The notes under the pieces: generated by a model | The model's database searches: none | What the model saw: the letters and a program-made list of their open reading frames with translations, nothing else | Told to the model about the DNA's origin: nothing | Assembly (NCBI GenBank): GCA_028641055.1 | Contig: CM054062.1 | Location: 17,913,639-17,977,638, forward strand | Reading direction: 5' to 3' | Length of the DNA stretch: 64,000 nucleotides | DNA from: Alopecurus myosuroides | Lineage: Eukaryota; Streptophyta; Magnoliopsida; Poales; Poaceae | Shown here: one piece after another, positions 1 through 12,851 of the stretch | How the letters are laid out: each line of letters begins with the position of its first letter | Position numbering within the stretch: position 1 is the first letter of the stretch | Position numbers and translations under genes: made by a program

Positions 1-1227
1 CCCATTATTTTCTATATGCATTAGTTGATTTTGAGTAGTATGCATGATAGGAAGTTTTACTAAGTTATATTATGCTATGCTATTATCATAGTATTGTTTA
101 GCCATCCATTTACCTTATCATTATATCCTTAGAACTTGATAGATTCTATGCAAGGTTACAAATTGTTTTTACTTGATGTTGTGGGAAAATTCTAAATAAC
201 AACTTCAATGAACCACCTGGGTGGATTGGTATTGCGGGGCTGTTGATAGTTGAGTGTCTCCCCAAGGGGAGTTCACTTGAAGGAATGCCACCCAGGAACA
301 AAGTGACTATGATGTTCCCCAAGTTTAGATTGCTTCCAGTGGAGCCTTTAGTCATATGGGCTCTGTCTTGATTAATTAAGTTGCGAGGGTTCAGCCTGGG
401 CTTGACAAGCAGATGTAGCATAATTATAGGTGGAACGGGTCTTGCCATTAGGTTGAATTCTTGCTTCTGAAAGATCTCGTCTCAATCTTCTCCTTTCCTT
501 AATGCACTCGGAGTGTATTGGATGTTTGGGCTGATTTGAGTCTGAAGGTGAAAGTGCACAAACTCTGCAGAGTCAACAAACTAAGATCTTAGCCGTGTCC
601 CGGGTTATGGACAACTATGAGCAGCTGGAAAAGGAAGGACATAAGAATCACATCACCATTTTCAATAAGTAAAATTTTGACCAAGTGAACAGTAGTTGTG
701 GTGCTTGGATTTCAGTCCAATGATGCCACCCCTTTGAAAAGAAAAGTTTTCTTTTACAAAAGAGATAGGAGAAAACTTGCTTTATGCAAACTTAGCCAAA
801 ACTCCACTCAGCCAAATATGCATGTAGATATAGTCTTGCCATTTATATCCACCATAGTGTTACTTGCCAATGCATTAAATTGTATTGACTCCCTTGTGGC
901 TGCATATTCCATATTGCAGATGTTTCTGAAGACGAGTGAGGATTTCGTTTAGGATCTCGAGACTATCGCCAACATGTTTTGCCTATGGCACATGAAGAAG
1001 ATGGGCTCAATGTTGTACATTGTTTTCCGCTGTATTTCTTTGTTTTCTGCTAGTCTTCTAAGACTATGCAAGTTGTAATACTATTTTGTAAATACTGGAT
1101 CATGTGATGTAATAGAAAATGATGCATTTGCATGATATTTCATTTTGTACCGTGGTGCTAGCAATTGATCCAGGGACTAGCACACTAACACAGGTATTTC
1201 ACTTTTGCTAAAAAGTGGGATGCTACA
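1..1227. repeat. LTR-like repetitive sequence, cut by the window edge
   Basis: No coding gene is recognisable here; the reading frames are short and share no domain I know. The right edge ends in GGATGCTACA, whose reverse complement TGTAGCATCC resembles the TGTAACATCC start of the gypsy LTRs at 22754 and 18829. The stretch is therefore probably part of a long gypsy LTR that begins outside the window. Its orientation is undecided, because TG/CA edges read either way. The boundary is set by the abrupt start of the Helitron-like unit at 1229. Confidence 0.4.
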
Positions 1228-1455
1228 ATCATATACGTCCAAGCATATTGAGTCCTTGTAGGATACGTACCAGTTCATCATCGATGGGTTATTACTAGTT
1301 GTACCGATACATGGTGCATCAATCGAGTCATCCATCCATAAAACACCACACGGGATCGATCCGGACTGCTAGCACGTCCTAGCTACATCCAACATGTCCA
1401 CCATATGCACGGTTTGCGCTTAACTTTCTTAACCGGATGCTTCACAAATATGGTA

Positions 1456-1651
1456 CTTCCTCTGTCTTAAAATAACTGTCGTTGAGATAGATGTATCTAG
1501 ATGTATTCTATTACTTCTTCTGTAACTAAATACAAGACATTTTAGTAGTTCAAAATGAGCTAGCCAAACGTCTTATATTTCGTTACGGAGAGAGTACTAG
1601 ATAAATCTATTTTAAAATATTTTAACGACACTTATTTTGATACGGAGAAAG
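1456..1651. mobile_element. Stowaway-type MITE (outer)
   Basis: About 196 bp with inverted ends (CTTCCTCTGTCTTAAAATAA at the left, complementary to TTATTTTGATACGGAGAAAG at the right), flanked by TA at 1454-1455 and 1652-1653. This fits the CTCCCTCCGT-type ends and TA target of grass Stowaway elements (Tc1/mariner). A second MITE lies inside it. The equivalent in the other Helitron-like copy is 53198-53383. Confidence 0.75.
1514..1594. mobile_element. Stowaway-type MITE nested in the MITE at 1456-1651
   Basis: About 81 bp between TA dinucleotides (1512-1513 and 1595-1596). Its ends, CTTCTTCTGTAACTAAATA and TATTTCGTTACGGAGAGAG, are inverted and complementary with a few mismatches. The interior contains the complementary pair ACAAGACATTTTAG / AACGTCTTATAT. 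The counterpart in the inverted copy (about 53250-53327) has lost part of one end. Confidence 0.65.
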
Positions 1652-2127
1652 TAGTTGGGGCCTTTCCAAAAAGAACATGGCAGTTTGGTCCCACCAAAGT
1701 GACACGTACGTGCTTTGGTGCTAGAAGGCAACAAAGCATCGGATGATTCTCCAAAAAGAAGAAGGCATTGAATGCACACAAGCTTATCTACAAATAATAT
1801 CTACGTTCATTGCATTTTAACTTAGCGCTTGTATATTTTTTCTTTGGGTAATTCATCATCATTTGGCATATATAAAATACATATTTATTTAATTTTATCT
1901 CTTCCTTAAATTAAATTTAGAAATATTGTCATTCATGTGGTTTTGTATTTTAGCCCCTAAAAAGTGAAATCGTTCTTTGGCATCCATATTTTATCTCTTT
2001 ACGCTCATTTTCGTGTCCAGGTTGAGAAAGACCTTGCGCACACTGATATGGGCGGCGATGTTGTCCTATTCCTTCTCTTTATGCTCCTAGCCACGCTTGA
2101 CGAACGTGCCAATGAGGTCTTGCAATA

Positions 2128-2282
2128 CTTCCTCCGTCTCAAAATAATTGACTTATATTTGTCTATATGTGAATGTATTTAGACGTGTTTTAGTGTATAC
2201 ATACATCTATATTTAGATAAATTTAAGTCAAATGCATTTGTATTTAGACGAATCCAAGTCAATGATTTTAAGACGGAGGGAT
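2128..2282. mobile_element. Stowaway-type MITE
   Basis: About 155 bp starting CTTCCTCCGTCTCAAAATAA and ending in the complementary TTTTAAGACGGAGGGAT, with TA at each edge. It is AT-rich and folds back on itself (CAAATGCATTTG-type repeats). It has no coding capacity. The matching copy is at 52567-52721. Confidence 0.75.
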
Positions 2283-2774
2283 TAATATGTGGTAGTTCAC
2301 CGATACAAAGAACTGAGGGCGTTAACCGATGCTTCTTCCTCGCACGTCTCATCATGCATGTCGGAGAAACCAACGAGGCCACGTGGTGCTATGTGTGTGT
2401 TGTCCACAACCCTTTGTTCAAAACCTAGCCCCTCGCTCTCACGACAACTTCCATGCTTTGGCCACAACCCTATGTGAGTCTTTACAATAGAGAAAGCGTC
2501 TATCGCAATCTACTCCTCGGCCAAAGGAACTTTGTGTGGGGACAAGAGCCTATTAAGACGAGAATCAGTTCAATAAAATCTGGTTAGTCAAAACAGACCT
2601 ACCTACAACATTATTATCACGATTTTGCAACATACTTCAAATTTTCAAAGGATTACTGTTCCATAGGACATGAAAGAGTAGTCGAGTATTAAAATCAAGT
2701 GAAGCCAAACTTGTTCTTATTCTTAGTATTCTGATAGCTATAATTTACCACCGTTGCAAAGCACGGGCACTTTG

Positions 2775-5312
2775 ACATACAAACCCTAGCAACCCATCGA
2801 ACATGTTTAGGGCTTTATTGATGTGTATTAACTTGCTCATGCATACATATTGCGCATTGCATCGATGCCATGGTTGATTGTTGTTCTCCCTTTCCAGTAT
2901 TTGCTTCTCATCGGTAGAACGAGACTCTGAAGTGAAGACCAGCAATTCCGATGGAGAATACTTGATCTTAACCGAGAAGTCAAGCACTTATTCCTGACAC
3001 CATTATCTGGTTTTCTGAAGCAAGGAAAGCTATCCTCTTATGTACCAAAATGTTCAAAAAAATAAACTCTACATGTTTATATCTTTTCAAACATGTTTGA
3101 AAAAGTTCAAAAATATGAATTGTTTGAATTTGAATTAGTTCATTTAAAAATGGAAAAATAACGATTTATTCAGTAAAATTAGAAAATTACAAGTTATATG
3201 CCAAAATGCTTAGAGAGACAAATGCAACCTAGTTATGATGTTTTCAAACCCATTTGAGCAATTAAAATTCGACTCACTTTCAGAATTTCCCGAAGGTCAC
3301 TTCGAGGTCCATTTCGGGGATAATACCTATTAAATTGCATAACTGCCATACGAACCCTAACAACCCATCGAACATGTTTAGGGCTTTATTGATGTGTATT
3401 AACTTTCTCATGCATACATTTTGCGCATTGCATCGGTGCCATGGTTGATTGTTGTTCTCCCTTTCCGGTATTTGCTTCTCATCGGTAGAACGCGACTCTA
3501 AAGTGAAGACCAGCAATTCCGATGGCGAATACTGGATCTTAACCGAGAAGTCAAGCACTTATTCCTGACGCCGTTATCTGGTTTTCTGAAGCAAGGCAAG
3601 CATAACCTCTTATCTGCTCATATATGGTTTTCGAAGTGTTTTGAATCTCGTATATTGCATGCGGTTCAAAGTATTTATGGACTTAGATAGAGTTGTCCTA
3701 TACTTGTTGCATTTCCTCAATATCCTGATCCATTGCTCCTAGCAGCTATAGGTTTGCTTGTGCGCTCTTCCTTAAAGCCTGTGAGTCTTGCTTAGCCATG
3801 CCTAGTTGTGATCTGATCCATCCGGTTGATGAATCTGGTTAATGCGTGAATCGAGGATGTCAGGTTGTTGTGATTTGAGTTAGCCTTTATAAACTTGACT
3901 AATAATGACATGTATGTGAGGCCACAATGGGTTGTGGCGTTTTGTCTTGTTCATGCCCCTAGGAGCGAGTTCTCGCCTTCGAGCCAAGACTGAACGTACA
4001 ACCACACGTGGGCCGATGAACCCCGCCCAGCTAACTAACTTGTTTAACCTTATCCATGAGACATGTAGTTTGAGCTTTCCATCTGAGTGTGAGTCGGAAA
4101 ATATTTTGGAGATAACTTACGACGTGATCGGGACAAGTGATGGACGTACATGGATCTTGATCCCGACTCACAGAACATGTGCCGTCAGGAGGTGGACAAC
4201 TCCCTGTTGACGGGGTGGCCCTGTTTGGGTTGTCTCCTGGATATGGTTCGACAAGGTAAAGGATAGGAATCAACCACCCTCTGCCGGCACATCGTCGGAA
4301 GTGTGCAAATAGCTTGGCATTAAGAGTTGGATGGTACGTGTGGGTAAAGTTGTACACCCCTGCAGGGTTTAATCTTTTCGAAAAGCCGTGTCTGTGGTTA
4401 AAAAGGACTTGGTGACGGATTCTCTGATCATAGATAATTTGAACGGAATGGATAAAACTTGTTGACAATGAATGAAGGGTGCCTCCTCAGAGATGCCGAG
4501 AGGGGTGATCCTTGTAGCATGCGAGATGCTGGGAAATGATATTGGTGGATGAAAAGATGATGATTTCAGTAGTTGGTTAGCTTTCTCCTCTGTTTTGAAA
4601 ACTCTCCCTGAGACGTGATATTCTTCCTCGACTTGGAGAAATAAATCTTGCTTTACACAAAATAGCCTTCATAAAACCCTTTATGAAAACAGAAGATATA
4701 TAATAGGTTAACTAAGTCTTGTTGAGTACCTCACGTACTCGGGTTTTCTTAAGTTTGGTTCAGGTGAAGTTCTTACTCCAGCGGTGGTGATTCCAACATG
4801 GACATCGACGAGTAGTTTGGGGATTCCCATGTAGCATCCTGGAATCTATGGAATAGGACGTCGCCTTATGTTGTGGCCTCTTAGGCCTTTTGATTCTTGT
4901 TGACTAGCAACATAATTTGCCTTCCGCTGTCTGATGTAATGATGGGTCATGTGACCTCTGTTTGTTAAGCTATACTCTAGTAATACCTGTTTAATATATC
5001 TTTCATATCTAGAGTGCCGCTTTGATCGGTTGTTGGTTTCGAGCCCATTGTTATACAGTTTTGGCTATGCCTACGTAGTTGTCGCAGTCGAGGGGTTGGG
5101 GAGCCAATGATCCATTTCCGAGCACGCCTGCCGATGTGATTCGGCCTGGTCTTGGTAACCACAGTAACCCTCGATTGTTGTTGCACCTCCTGGACACTTA
5201 GCATCTCTGTATAGCTTTGGTCCCGTTCCTTCAGTTTCGTACGACTCGTGGATGCTTTGATATGCATAGTTGGTTATGACTAGCATGGACACAAGGAGTA
5301 GTAGTACCGCTG
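2775..5312 (+). repeat. 5' LTR of gypsy element G1, first part (start lost)
   Basis: From about 3040 to 5312 this follows the 3' LTR of G1 at 23963-26222 closely. The first 1.2 kb of the LTR (22754-23960 in the intact copy) is missing; the Helitron-like unit abuts instead. 2775-3035 is a second copy of 3347-3612, an extra duplication that the 3' LTR lacks. The LTR is interrupted after 5312 by element L1 and resumes at 18830. The many short ORFs are shared by both LTRs and are not genes. Confidence 0.8.
5308..5312. repeat. Target site duplication of L1, left copy (CGCTG)
   Basis: Five bases just before the TGTGGTGACC edge of L1. The partner at 18830-18834 reads CGATG, one mismatch. In the uninterrupted LTR at 26222 the two flanks are contiguous, which supports this as the insertion point. 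Confidence 0.75.
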
Positions 5313-8300
5313 TGTGGTGACCCAACACACCACTTCATGTGTAGTGCGCAAGTCGCTGCCATAATACTCACAGAAGGACTTATCCATGAATATTACATCC
5401 CTCGGAGTGGTACAACAGAAACATAGCAGGTTCAAGCAAAGCTACATGATATAAACATTGTTCAATACAAAATTCCTAGAATCACTTTGAAGTATCAAAG
5501 AAGCTCTCATGCAAGTAAAACATCAGAAGAAGCAAGTCAAAGCTCCAACCTGGAGAATAACTCTAGCTCAGAACCTAACCCACTACTGCTGATGTCAGCC
5601 CTAATCAATGGCTTGTGAGAATCTAATACCAAGAATGGACTCCACCTACACCTTGATAGGTTCTCCTCCACCGGCGTTGTTGATGACGATGCTTCACCAC
5701 CTAAGTAATAGATGACTCCTCTTAGCTTCATGAGGTAGCGATGACTTCCCGATGAAGATCTCCATAAGGCTTCAACTCTAAGCAGGGGATCAAACGAGAA
5801 CAAATGAGTAACGAGCGTTACTCAACAAGTTCATGATATAAAGTGGGTAGTTTGATGCACTAACTAATTCTTTAGAATCGAAAGAGTCATAAGCTAATGC
5901 AAGTTTTTGTAAATCTTTCTTCAAGAGGTTGCTTTTAATTTGGAAGACTATGCCCGCCAGATCTTCACAGGATTAGAACTTCATGGATTTGCCTTTCCTG
6001 CAGCGTTTGCATCTCCTTCCCGGAACAGGGGGTAACATGCCACATCCTTTTACACTCTACAAATGTGCGTTACTTTACCCATGGGAGATCAAGACCATGT
6101 TGCACAACCAGGTGTACATTCCTATCCACTCCCACTCAGGTGTGGGGCCCCGTTGTTGATCCAAGCCAAACCATGCTTCTCCGCACAAAGCATGCCCACC
6201 CATTTCTGCCAGCAGGTTGAACCCCTGATTCTACCCCTCAAGATAGATATCTAGGCACCCTTGGCAGACACTCATAGACCCCAGAGTCCGTGGGAATTAA
6301 GGGATCCCACCCATATGCATATAATCCCGCAAGACCTACAGCGAACGTCTCTGGCAGCCCGTTGACAGGCGAACAAGAGAAGATCACAGCTGACTTACCC
6401 GCCCCATACAAGACCCATGGTTAACGCGATATTTACGGCGCAAGAATCCTCACGACATTTGTTGTGAATTCCTAGGTAATACTTTCCCATCCAGATGGAA
6501 CCTTCCTTTGACCTATCATCTTACCATGGTTCCATCCGCCCACCAAACAGATAACTACCACTCGGGTAGTCATTCAGGTAGTCATATTATTATAGAAATA
6601 GGATCAGGTATTCTTTTGGGAATAGGTGGTAATACTATAGGGTTTTTGCAAATAGTTCGTTAGGAAATACTGCAAAGGATATGAGCAAGTGATGAACTTT
6701 CCTGAGATAGAAATAATGACAATAATAATCCATGTCTTCGGGTTCGAGGGTTGCGTAGAGAAATCCCGAGATCTGAAAGATATCAAAGTAGTCCCGGTAA
6801 GGACTATAGAAACACTGGCAAGATGATACATGCATAGTAATGAGATGCATCGGGAAATACCCTGGAAAATACCACAGCTTACAAGTGTAAGCGATGATCG
6901 ATACGGTACTAAGATCACATTTGTCTTAGATGACTTAGAGTTGTTTCTGTTACTTGTGGTGAGGATGTTATTCACTTCTTTTAGAATTATATGTGTTTCA
7001 TTTTTTACTTAACAAACAATTGTTATCATGTTTAGGTAGAAGTGTTATCACATGGTTAGGCAATAAGACAATAACACATGGAAAACAACTATTGAAAAGA
7101 TAACGAACACATTCTATTTTACGTTTAAAAGTGTAGAGCTAATGAGAAAGAGTTTAATTGAAAAGGATGAACTAATACAACTAACTCTATCATCACATTA
7201 CTTGCTAATGACATGTGATGATAGGTTTACTAGGTGTGAAAACACGAGGGTTTTATTAATAAGGAAAATAATATTGTGGTAGTTATTTCTGGTTATAATT
7301 GAACATGATAAAATTTCATTATACTTTTCGAAACAAGTTTATAAGTTAAACAAAATGTTTTATGTTTTACATATTTGAAATGGAAATGCTTTTCTCTTTA
7401 ATTTGATACATCATTGGAAGTTTTCTGAAAAGATTTGAATAAGTTATTAATTTACTCATTTTAAATGAATTAAATGACTAGGCAAAATATTGCACACATG
7501 AAAACATGGTCAAATGACTTTTAGAACATCCTATATGAGTTGCATTTGTCATTTTGAGAAATTTGGTATATAACTTGTATTTTTTCTGAATTATTTAATA
7601 TTTTTCTCATTTTTATGATTTAATTTAAATTCAAAAAGTATTTATTTTCTAAACTTTATCAAACATTTTTTAAAAGTTTATAAACATTTAGATTTTATTT
7701 TTCTAATCATATTCATATTTTATTTGTATTTTTCTGATTATTGGATTAAAAGTTATTGAATTATAAAGTATATGTATTATTCTGCCTATTTTAAATTGAC
7801 GGGGGGACCCACCTGCCAGGGTTGATTTTAATTAAAAATAAAATAAATTAAAAAGGTAAAAAAGAATTATGACGTTGTGATGACGTCACTGCTGCGTCAG
7901 CAGTAGAGGGGATTTCTTTTGCGGAATTCAAATCGAATGATCTAGTTGGAATTAATCGATTTGGGATACATGGCAAGATAGAGGAGATCAAGGGGAAGCT
8001 AAGGGTTGCAGCGATGTGACCAAATGGTCACCGGGGACTCGTCGGCATCCACCGGCGCGACAGTCGGTGACGGTGCACGGTGATAGAGGTAATTTCGTGG
8101 ATGAAAATTCAAATTAAAAGCACCACGTTGATCTTTAGCTCACCCTGGTTGCAGTAGCCGAGACGAGGAGGCACGGCGGGGTAGTTATTGACCGGAATCG
8201 ACCGCGGCAATCGACGGCCGGAGTTGAGGACGACGAAGAAATTCGTCAACTCCTGGTCTTCCCAGCAAGCCCGACTCTTCCAAGAGATAGAGGAGAGTAC

Positions 8301-11010
8301 GGGGAAGCTTCCAATGGTATCCGTTGGTCTAGAGGTGGCCGGAGATGACGACAGCGAGCGGCGGCCGTGGAGTAGGGTTAGGGTTTGGTCCCGGGTCATA
8401 TATACAGAAATAGGAGAGAGTGCAGGCGAGTGAGAGAGAGAAGAGGCGGCACGGCGTGTCGACTCTCCTTATCCTCCAGAGGAGACATGCAAACAGGAGG
8501 TGGCACTGCCACGAGGAGTCGACGTCGGCCGACTCTGCCTTCTGGCCGAAGACGGAAAAGAAGGAAAGAAATAAAATTTCCTGGAAAACCCCCTAAAAGC
8601 TTTTATAAATTACAACTAAGTCCTTCTGGTTATTAAGAATGATAGAAAACATTATTTTCGGGGCTTTTTTGAAAATAGAAAAATTATTAAAACATTAGAT
8701 TTGGAAACCTCATCAAATTTCCAAGCTCACCATGTTTTTATTATTCAATTTTGATCAAGATTTAAAGTTTTACAATGGTGTGTTTTTTATTGGAAAATCT
8801 TAGGTACAAGTCTTATAGGAAACAATTAGTGAAACTACTTAGTAATGTTTCTATGCATTGTAATGAAATCACCCAATAGGGAATTTATTCCATGACATAC
8901 AAAATTATTTTGATTAGGTAATGGATATTTTTTCCTTTGTATGGATTTGTTATTTTCATATTTGAGGTTCTTATCAAATCTGGTGGACATTTCCTCGTAT
9001 CGTGTGTAAGCCATGTTTGTTATTTTAAGAACTTGATCAAGTGGAAAACATGAGTGGCTTTGGAATATTATTTATTTATTTTCCACCCAAGTTCCAAGTA
9101 GAGTTATTGGCCCATGATTGTTTTAGAAAAAAGTGATCATTTGCATGGTTATATGTAGATGAAGTTTTGTTGTTATCAATTGGTCTTATGTATGAAAAGG
9201 ATCTGGAAAACCAGGTAGTTGCTTGCTACCATCTACCTCCACATAGCACAAGACATTTCAATGTAATGGCATTTTATTATTTCTTACTGGATAATTGTTT
9301 CCACTTAAGAGACTATAATGTGTTCCTCATCTCTGATGAGATTTACAAGGAATAGAGATTAAAGGTTCTCTAATATTACCTAATGATTCGCTGGATAATT
9401 TCTTATGCTCCCTTACTAAGGCAATGATGCTTCTGGTCTTCTGTTGCCTCATGTGCTAGTCTCTAGTTGCCACTTGTTTTCAGGTAATGCCTTTGTCACT
9501 TGCAAGTAAGATCAGCTCTTGGATTCCATCTTCAACTATCTCACCCTTGTGGTGAAAACAACCAGTTATTCCATGCAAAAGTGATAATTTAACAAGGTCT
9601 AGAAACAAGTTACCAAACTACTTCTATATAATTAACATTAACATTAGAGTATCACACTATTTAAGGAGGAGTTAATACGATCAGATCAGGATATAAGAGT
9701 TCCAAATACTCTTATGATAGATTGGAGTAGAACTTCTAGAACACTCTAAATAATATTCTTGAAAATCTTCCTATGGTAGTTCCTCCTTTCTTGTGGGTTG
9801 CTTCTCTTGCTGAATGACTTCGAGAGGATTGGGAAACAAGATATAATGGTCTAGCCAAAATAACAAGATCTAGATTAAGAGTTAGTTCATGCTTTTATTA
9901 TCCTTCCATATACTTATTATTTTGTTTACCATAAGATATTTACTTGTCTCATACATGATTGGTTTTACTTAGATTTCAATTCAATTCATGTGATAGAGGT
10001 TATAACTTGTTTTTATTAATTAGTTTTATCCGGAGACACTTTAGTTGTTGAATGTTGATTTGGATAGAGATGAGGAGTATTTGTGGAATGAGGACTTAAG
10101 ATAATAAGTTGATCAAATGGTTCATTAATTTGTTGAGCTTTCATATGCTCACTTGTATAAGATGAATGGGACAAAGAGAATATGAAGGTTATTGGAGTTT
10201 AATGCTTTAAGTCAGAGTTGTTAGTTGGTTTTTCAGAGTATCAAGATGTTACTTTATATTCTTATTTTGTAGTCTTGGTCATGCAGAATGCAGACATAAA
10301 GGTTTGGAAAGATCATATGTAATGATCAAGGTTTAACAATAGTTTAAGAAGATTTATTTCTTCTTTTAGGTACTTATTTTACGGTTGATGAGATATGTAC
10401 ATATTCTCTAAATATATTAATAACAATTATTATGTCATTTCCCACTTGTGGGGTTTGAGTTAATACTTGTTTGTATCATTTGTTCTATTGAACCTTTGTT
10501 ATTTACTTGTGGAGGTTCACTTAATAGTTATTATATGATTTAGAAAGATGTTGGGTAAATGAATTGATAAATTAGAGAATTGTTCTTTTATAGGACATAC
10601 ATCTCTGTTGATGAGATGGTTGAATTGTGTATTGCTCATTTGTGGAAGTATGATTATCAGTTATGTGATTTGGATACTCACCCCTCTTTGAGTTGTAGAT
10701 ACCTAGTGAATTATCCCAAGTCACTTAAAGACTTGTGGTTAAGGTTGTTGAGAGTTTGTGCTTGGTCATAACCAATTATGGTTTGTCTTAATCAAATGAT
10801 TAGGTTTGTAAGATACATCTTATAAAGATCAGTCCAAATGTACTCTTGATCAGATGATCTAATCCTATTTCATCATATCAAGTGAAACATTGGTCACTTT
10901 GCTTCGTTTAAACTTTCGCGCCAAAATTTCCCGTATTTTTAGATGCATGCTTTCCAAATGCACATATTATATTTAGATCCTTATAACCTCCGAAACACTG
11001 GGATGTTACA
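5313..11010 (-). repeat. 3' LTR of L1 (5.7 kb)
   Basis: Direct repeat of 12852-18829, colinear with few substitutions. Compared with the 5' LTR it lacks about 120 bp (near 8775) and about 195 bp (near 9580), and has about 35 bp extra near 8060. A GC-rich block at about 7980-8570 stands out from AT-rich sequence on both sides and may be the promoter region. The ORFs here (for example 8109-8399) recur in the other LTR with changes and show no known domain. Confidence 0.9.
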
Positions 11011-11025
11011 GTATCTCCCCCTTAA
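11011..11025 (-). other. Polypurine tract of L1
   Basis: The reverse complement reads TTAAGGGGGAGATAC directly before the TGTAACATCC start of the 3' LTR. This is where plus-strand DNA synthesis is primed in LTR elements, and it fixes the element's orientation as minus. Confidence 0.85.
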
Positions 11026-12837
11026 TAAGAACTTCGTCTCGAAGTTCAACATGTGTCACGTAAAGATAGGTAGAGAGAACTTTTGTAGACCTTTGATTCT
11101 TCACAACTGTTTTCTTGTGTTGACCTTGGCATTTGTAGCCTCTTGTCCTGATTGTTCACCTTCCACTTTCTTGCATGATGATCTAATACTATGCATGTTG
11201 TTATGACAACTCTGTTATGTTACTAGGCCTTCCTAATGGTATCACGAAGAACACGTGGTATTTTCACCACATAGTGGATACCAAGTTTCGTTCTCCGAGG
11301 AATATGTATGGATTCCTACCACTCACAACTTTCCGAAGAACAATTGGTACATCCATCAGGTGATGAATTACCAGTGAGATTCTTCCGGTACACTAGATAC
11401 CGACTATGGTTAGATTTCCATTTGGTTCAATCTGATGGTCTCAAGAGAAAGAGTACTCAAAGAACTTGTACAACATAGTGTACATTGACTTAGACTCATG
11501 TAATAGTAAAAATATCTTCGAGTTTTCTCGATTTTTTAACTTTTACCTACAGGTTACTATAACCTATTCCACTAGTGACTTACTATGGTCCTTCTATATC
11601 TTCGGGTCTTGACTTCTACAGGACGACTCTATAATTTTATTTATCGAACTTCTACATGTTTCCTTCTAGGATTTAACTACTCATGTGATTTTCTATGCAT
11701 CACATGTGGTGGATATCCATGTGTTTATGTAGTATGCAACCAAATCCAATCAAGATATGGGATATGGTCCATTCCCATCAGTGGCCTCATTGACTTCTGC
11801 CATCGTGACTTCCTAGTCTTCCAGAGCTTTTGTGGTTGTTTCCATCTGCTGATTACTCGGACCGCTCTCATACTAACCCTATACCCTCTATACCAATAAC
11901 ATCAAGAAAGAACTCAGTGTTTGCACATGCATTTGCACATCAAGTTCCAACTTCATGCACATATCTAGTCAAACAAAGATCCAAATAAGATGTAATAAAT
12001 CCCAAATGCATTTATATAACACTCATGCAATCAAAAGACTGTGAAATGGGAGTACTTGAGAAAAACATCTCAAGTACCAAGGCTCTTAAATTATATACAC
12101 TACAAGTAGGTATATATTACCTTGTAATCCTATTCTACACAAAAACTCTGTGCCTCTGTAATTACTCCAATTGCATACCTTACTGCAATGGAATAAACTA
12201 GACAAAATGATCCTATAGTAATTGTTGTCTAACTTGGTTCCATATGGGACTAAGCATCATTTCAATTGAAGTACTTCCTCTTGATTACTATAAGATTCTC
12301 ATGGCATCTATTGATTCTTCATGTTGTTGATCACACCTTAGGAGTAGTAATGTAGCTTCCATCAATGCATATGGCTTCTCCTAATTCTATACTATACTAT
12401 AATGATTCACCTCTAGACTTCATAACTAAGGATATGGTCTATACCCCATAGTTACCACAGTTTAATGACTCTTTACGATTCTCAAGCATCCCTAATTTAT
12501 GACTCCTATACTTACTCTATACCATGTTCTAGTCCATCCTATACATTGATAGGATGGGGTAATCATCACTATGAGTTAATCATCTCTGACTATGACAGAA
12601 CTATTTTTCCCACACGAACGATGTATGGTAGACTTCTAATTATTCATACCTAGGTATAAAGAAAATAGATAAGTAGATTTACTCAACTTGAGTAAGAACA
12701 TTCTATACAAGTATGACCGTATCATTCTCAAGTGCATGATCATCATACTTGTAGGAAATGTGGTTTAGATAAGATGGCTTCCTCGAGTCTTTACCAACCT
12801 ACAGATCTCCTAAAAGTTTTAAACCTAAGGTCGATTT

Positions 12838-12849
12838 GCTCTGATACCA
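12838..12849 (-). other. Primer binding site of L1
   Basis: The reverse complement is TGGTATCAGAGC, the plant initiator-tRNA-Met primer site, two bases inside the end of the 5' LTR. Confidence 0.9.
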
Positions 12850-12851
12850 TC

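Larger units (their letters stand above)
1229..2774 (+). mobile_element. Helitron-like non-autonomous unit, copy 1
   Basis: This 1.55 kb stretch is nearly the reverse complement of 52071-53610 along its whole length. It starts with TCATATACGTCC after an A, as Helitrons do. Near its right end it has a GC hairpin ending in GCACGGGCACTTTG. The other copy continues into CTAG followed by T, the Helitron 3' end; here CTAG is missing and LTR sequence of element G1 follows at once. There is no Rep/helicase ORF, so it would be non-autonomous. It carries three Stowaway-type MITEs. The Helitron label rests on the terminal signals of the better copy. Confidence 0.6.
11011..12851 (-). other. Internal domain of L1, non-coding
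   Basis: Only 1.84 kb. The longest ORF (11585-11899, 104 codons, plus strand) resembles nothing I know and lies on the wrong strand. Next to the purine tract the minus strand reads roughly LNFETKFLLRG, like the DEILLRG tail that closes many Triticeae gypsy pol genes. This suggests derivation from a gypsy element by loss of its coding region. Nothing else is recognisable. Confidence 0.75.

Noticed and set aside
6604..6975. 123-codon ORF in the L1 LTR, repeated near 14114-14389
   Set aside because: Lies inside both LTRs, differs in frame between copies, no domain.
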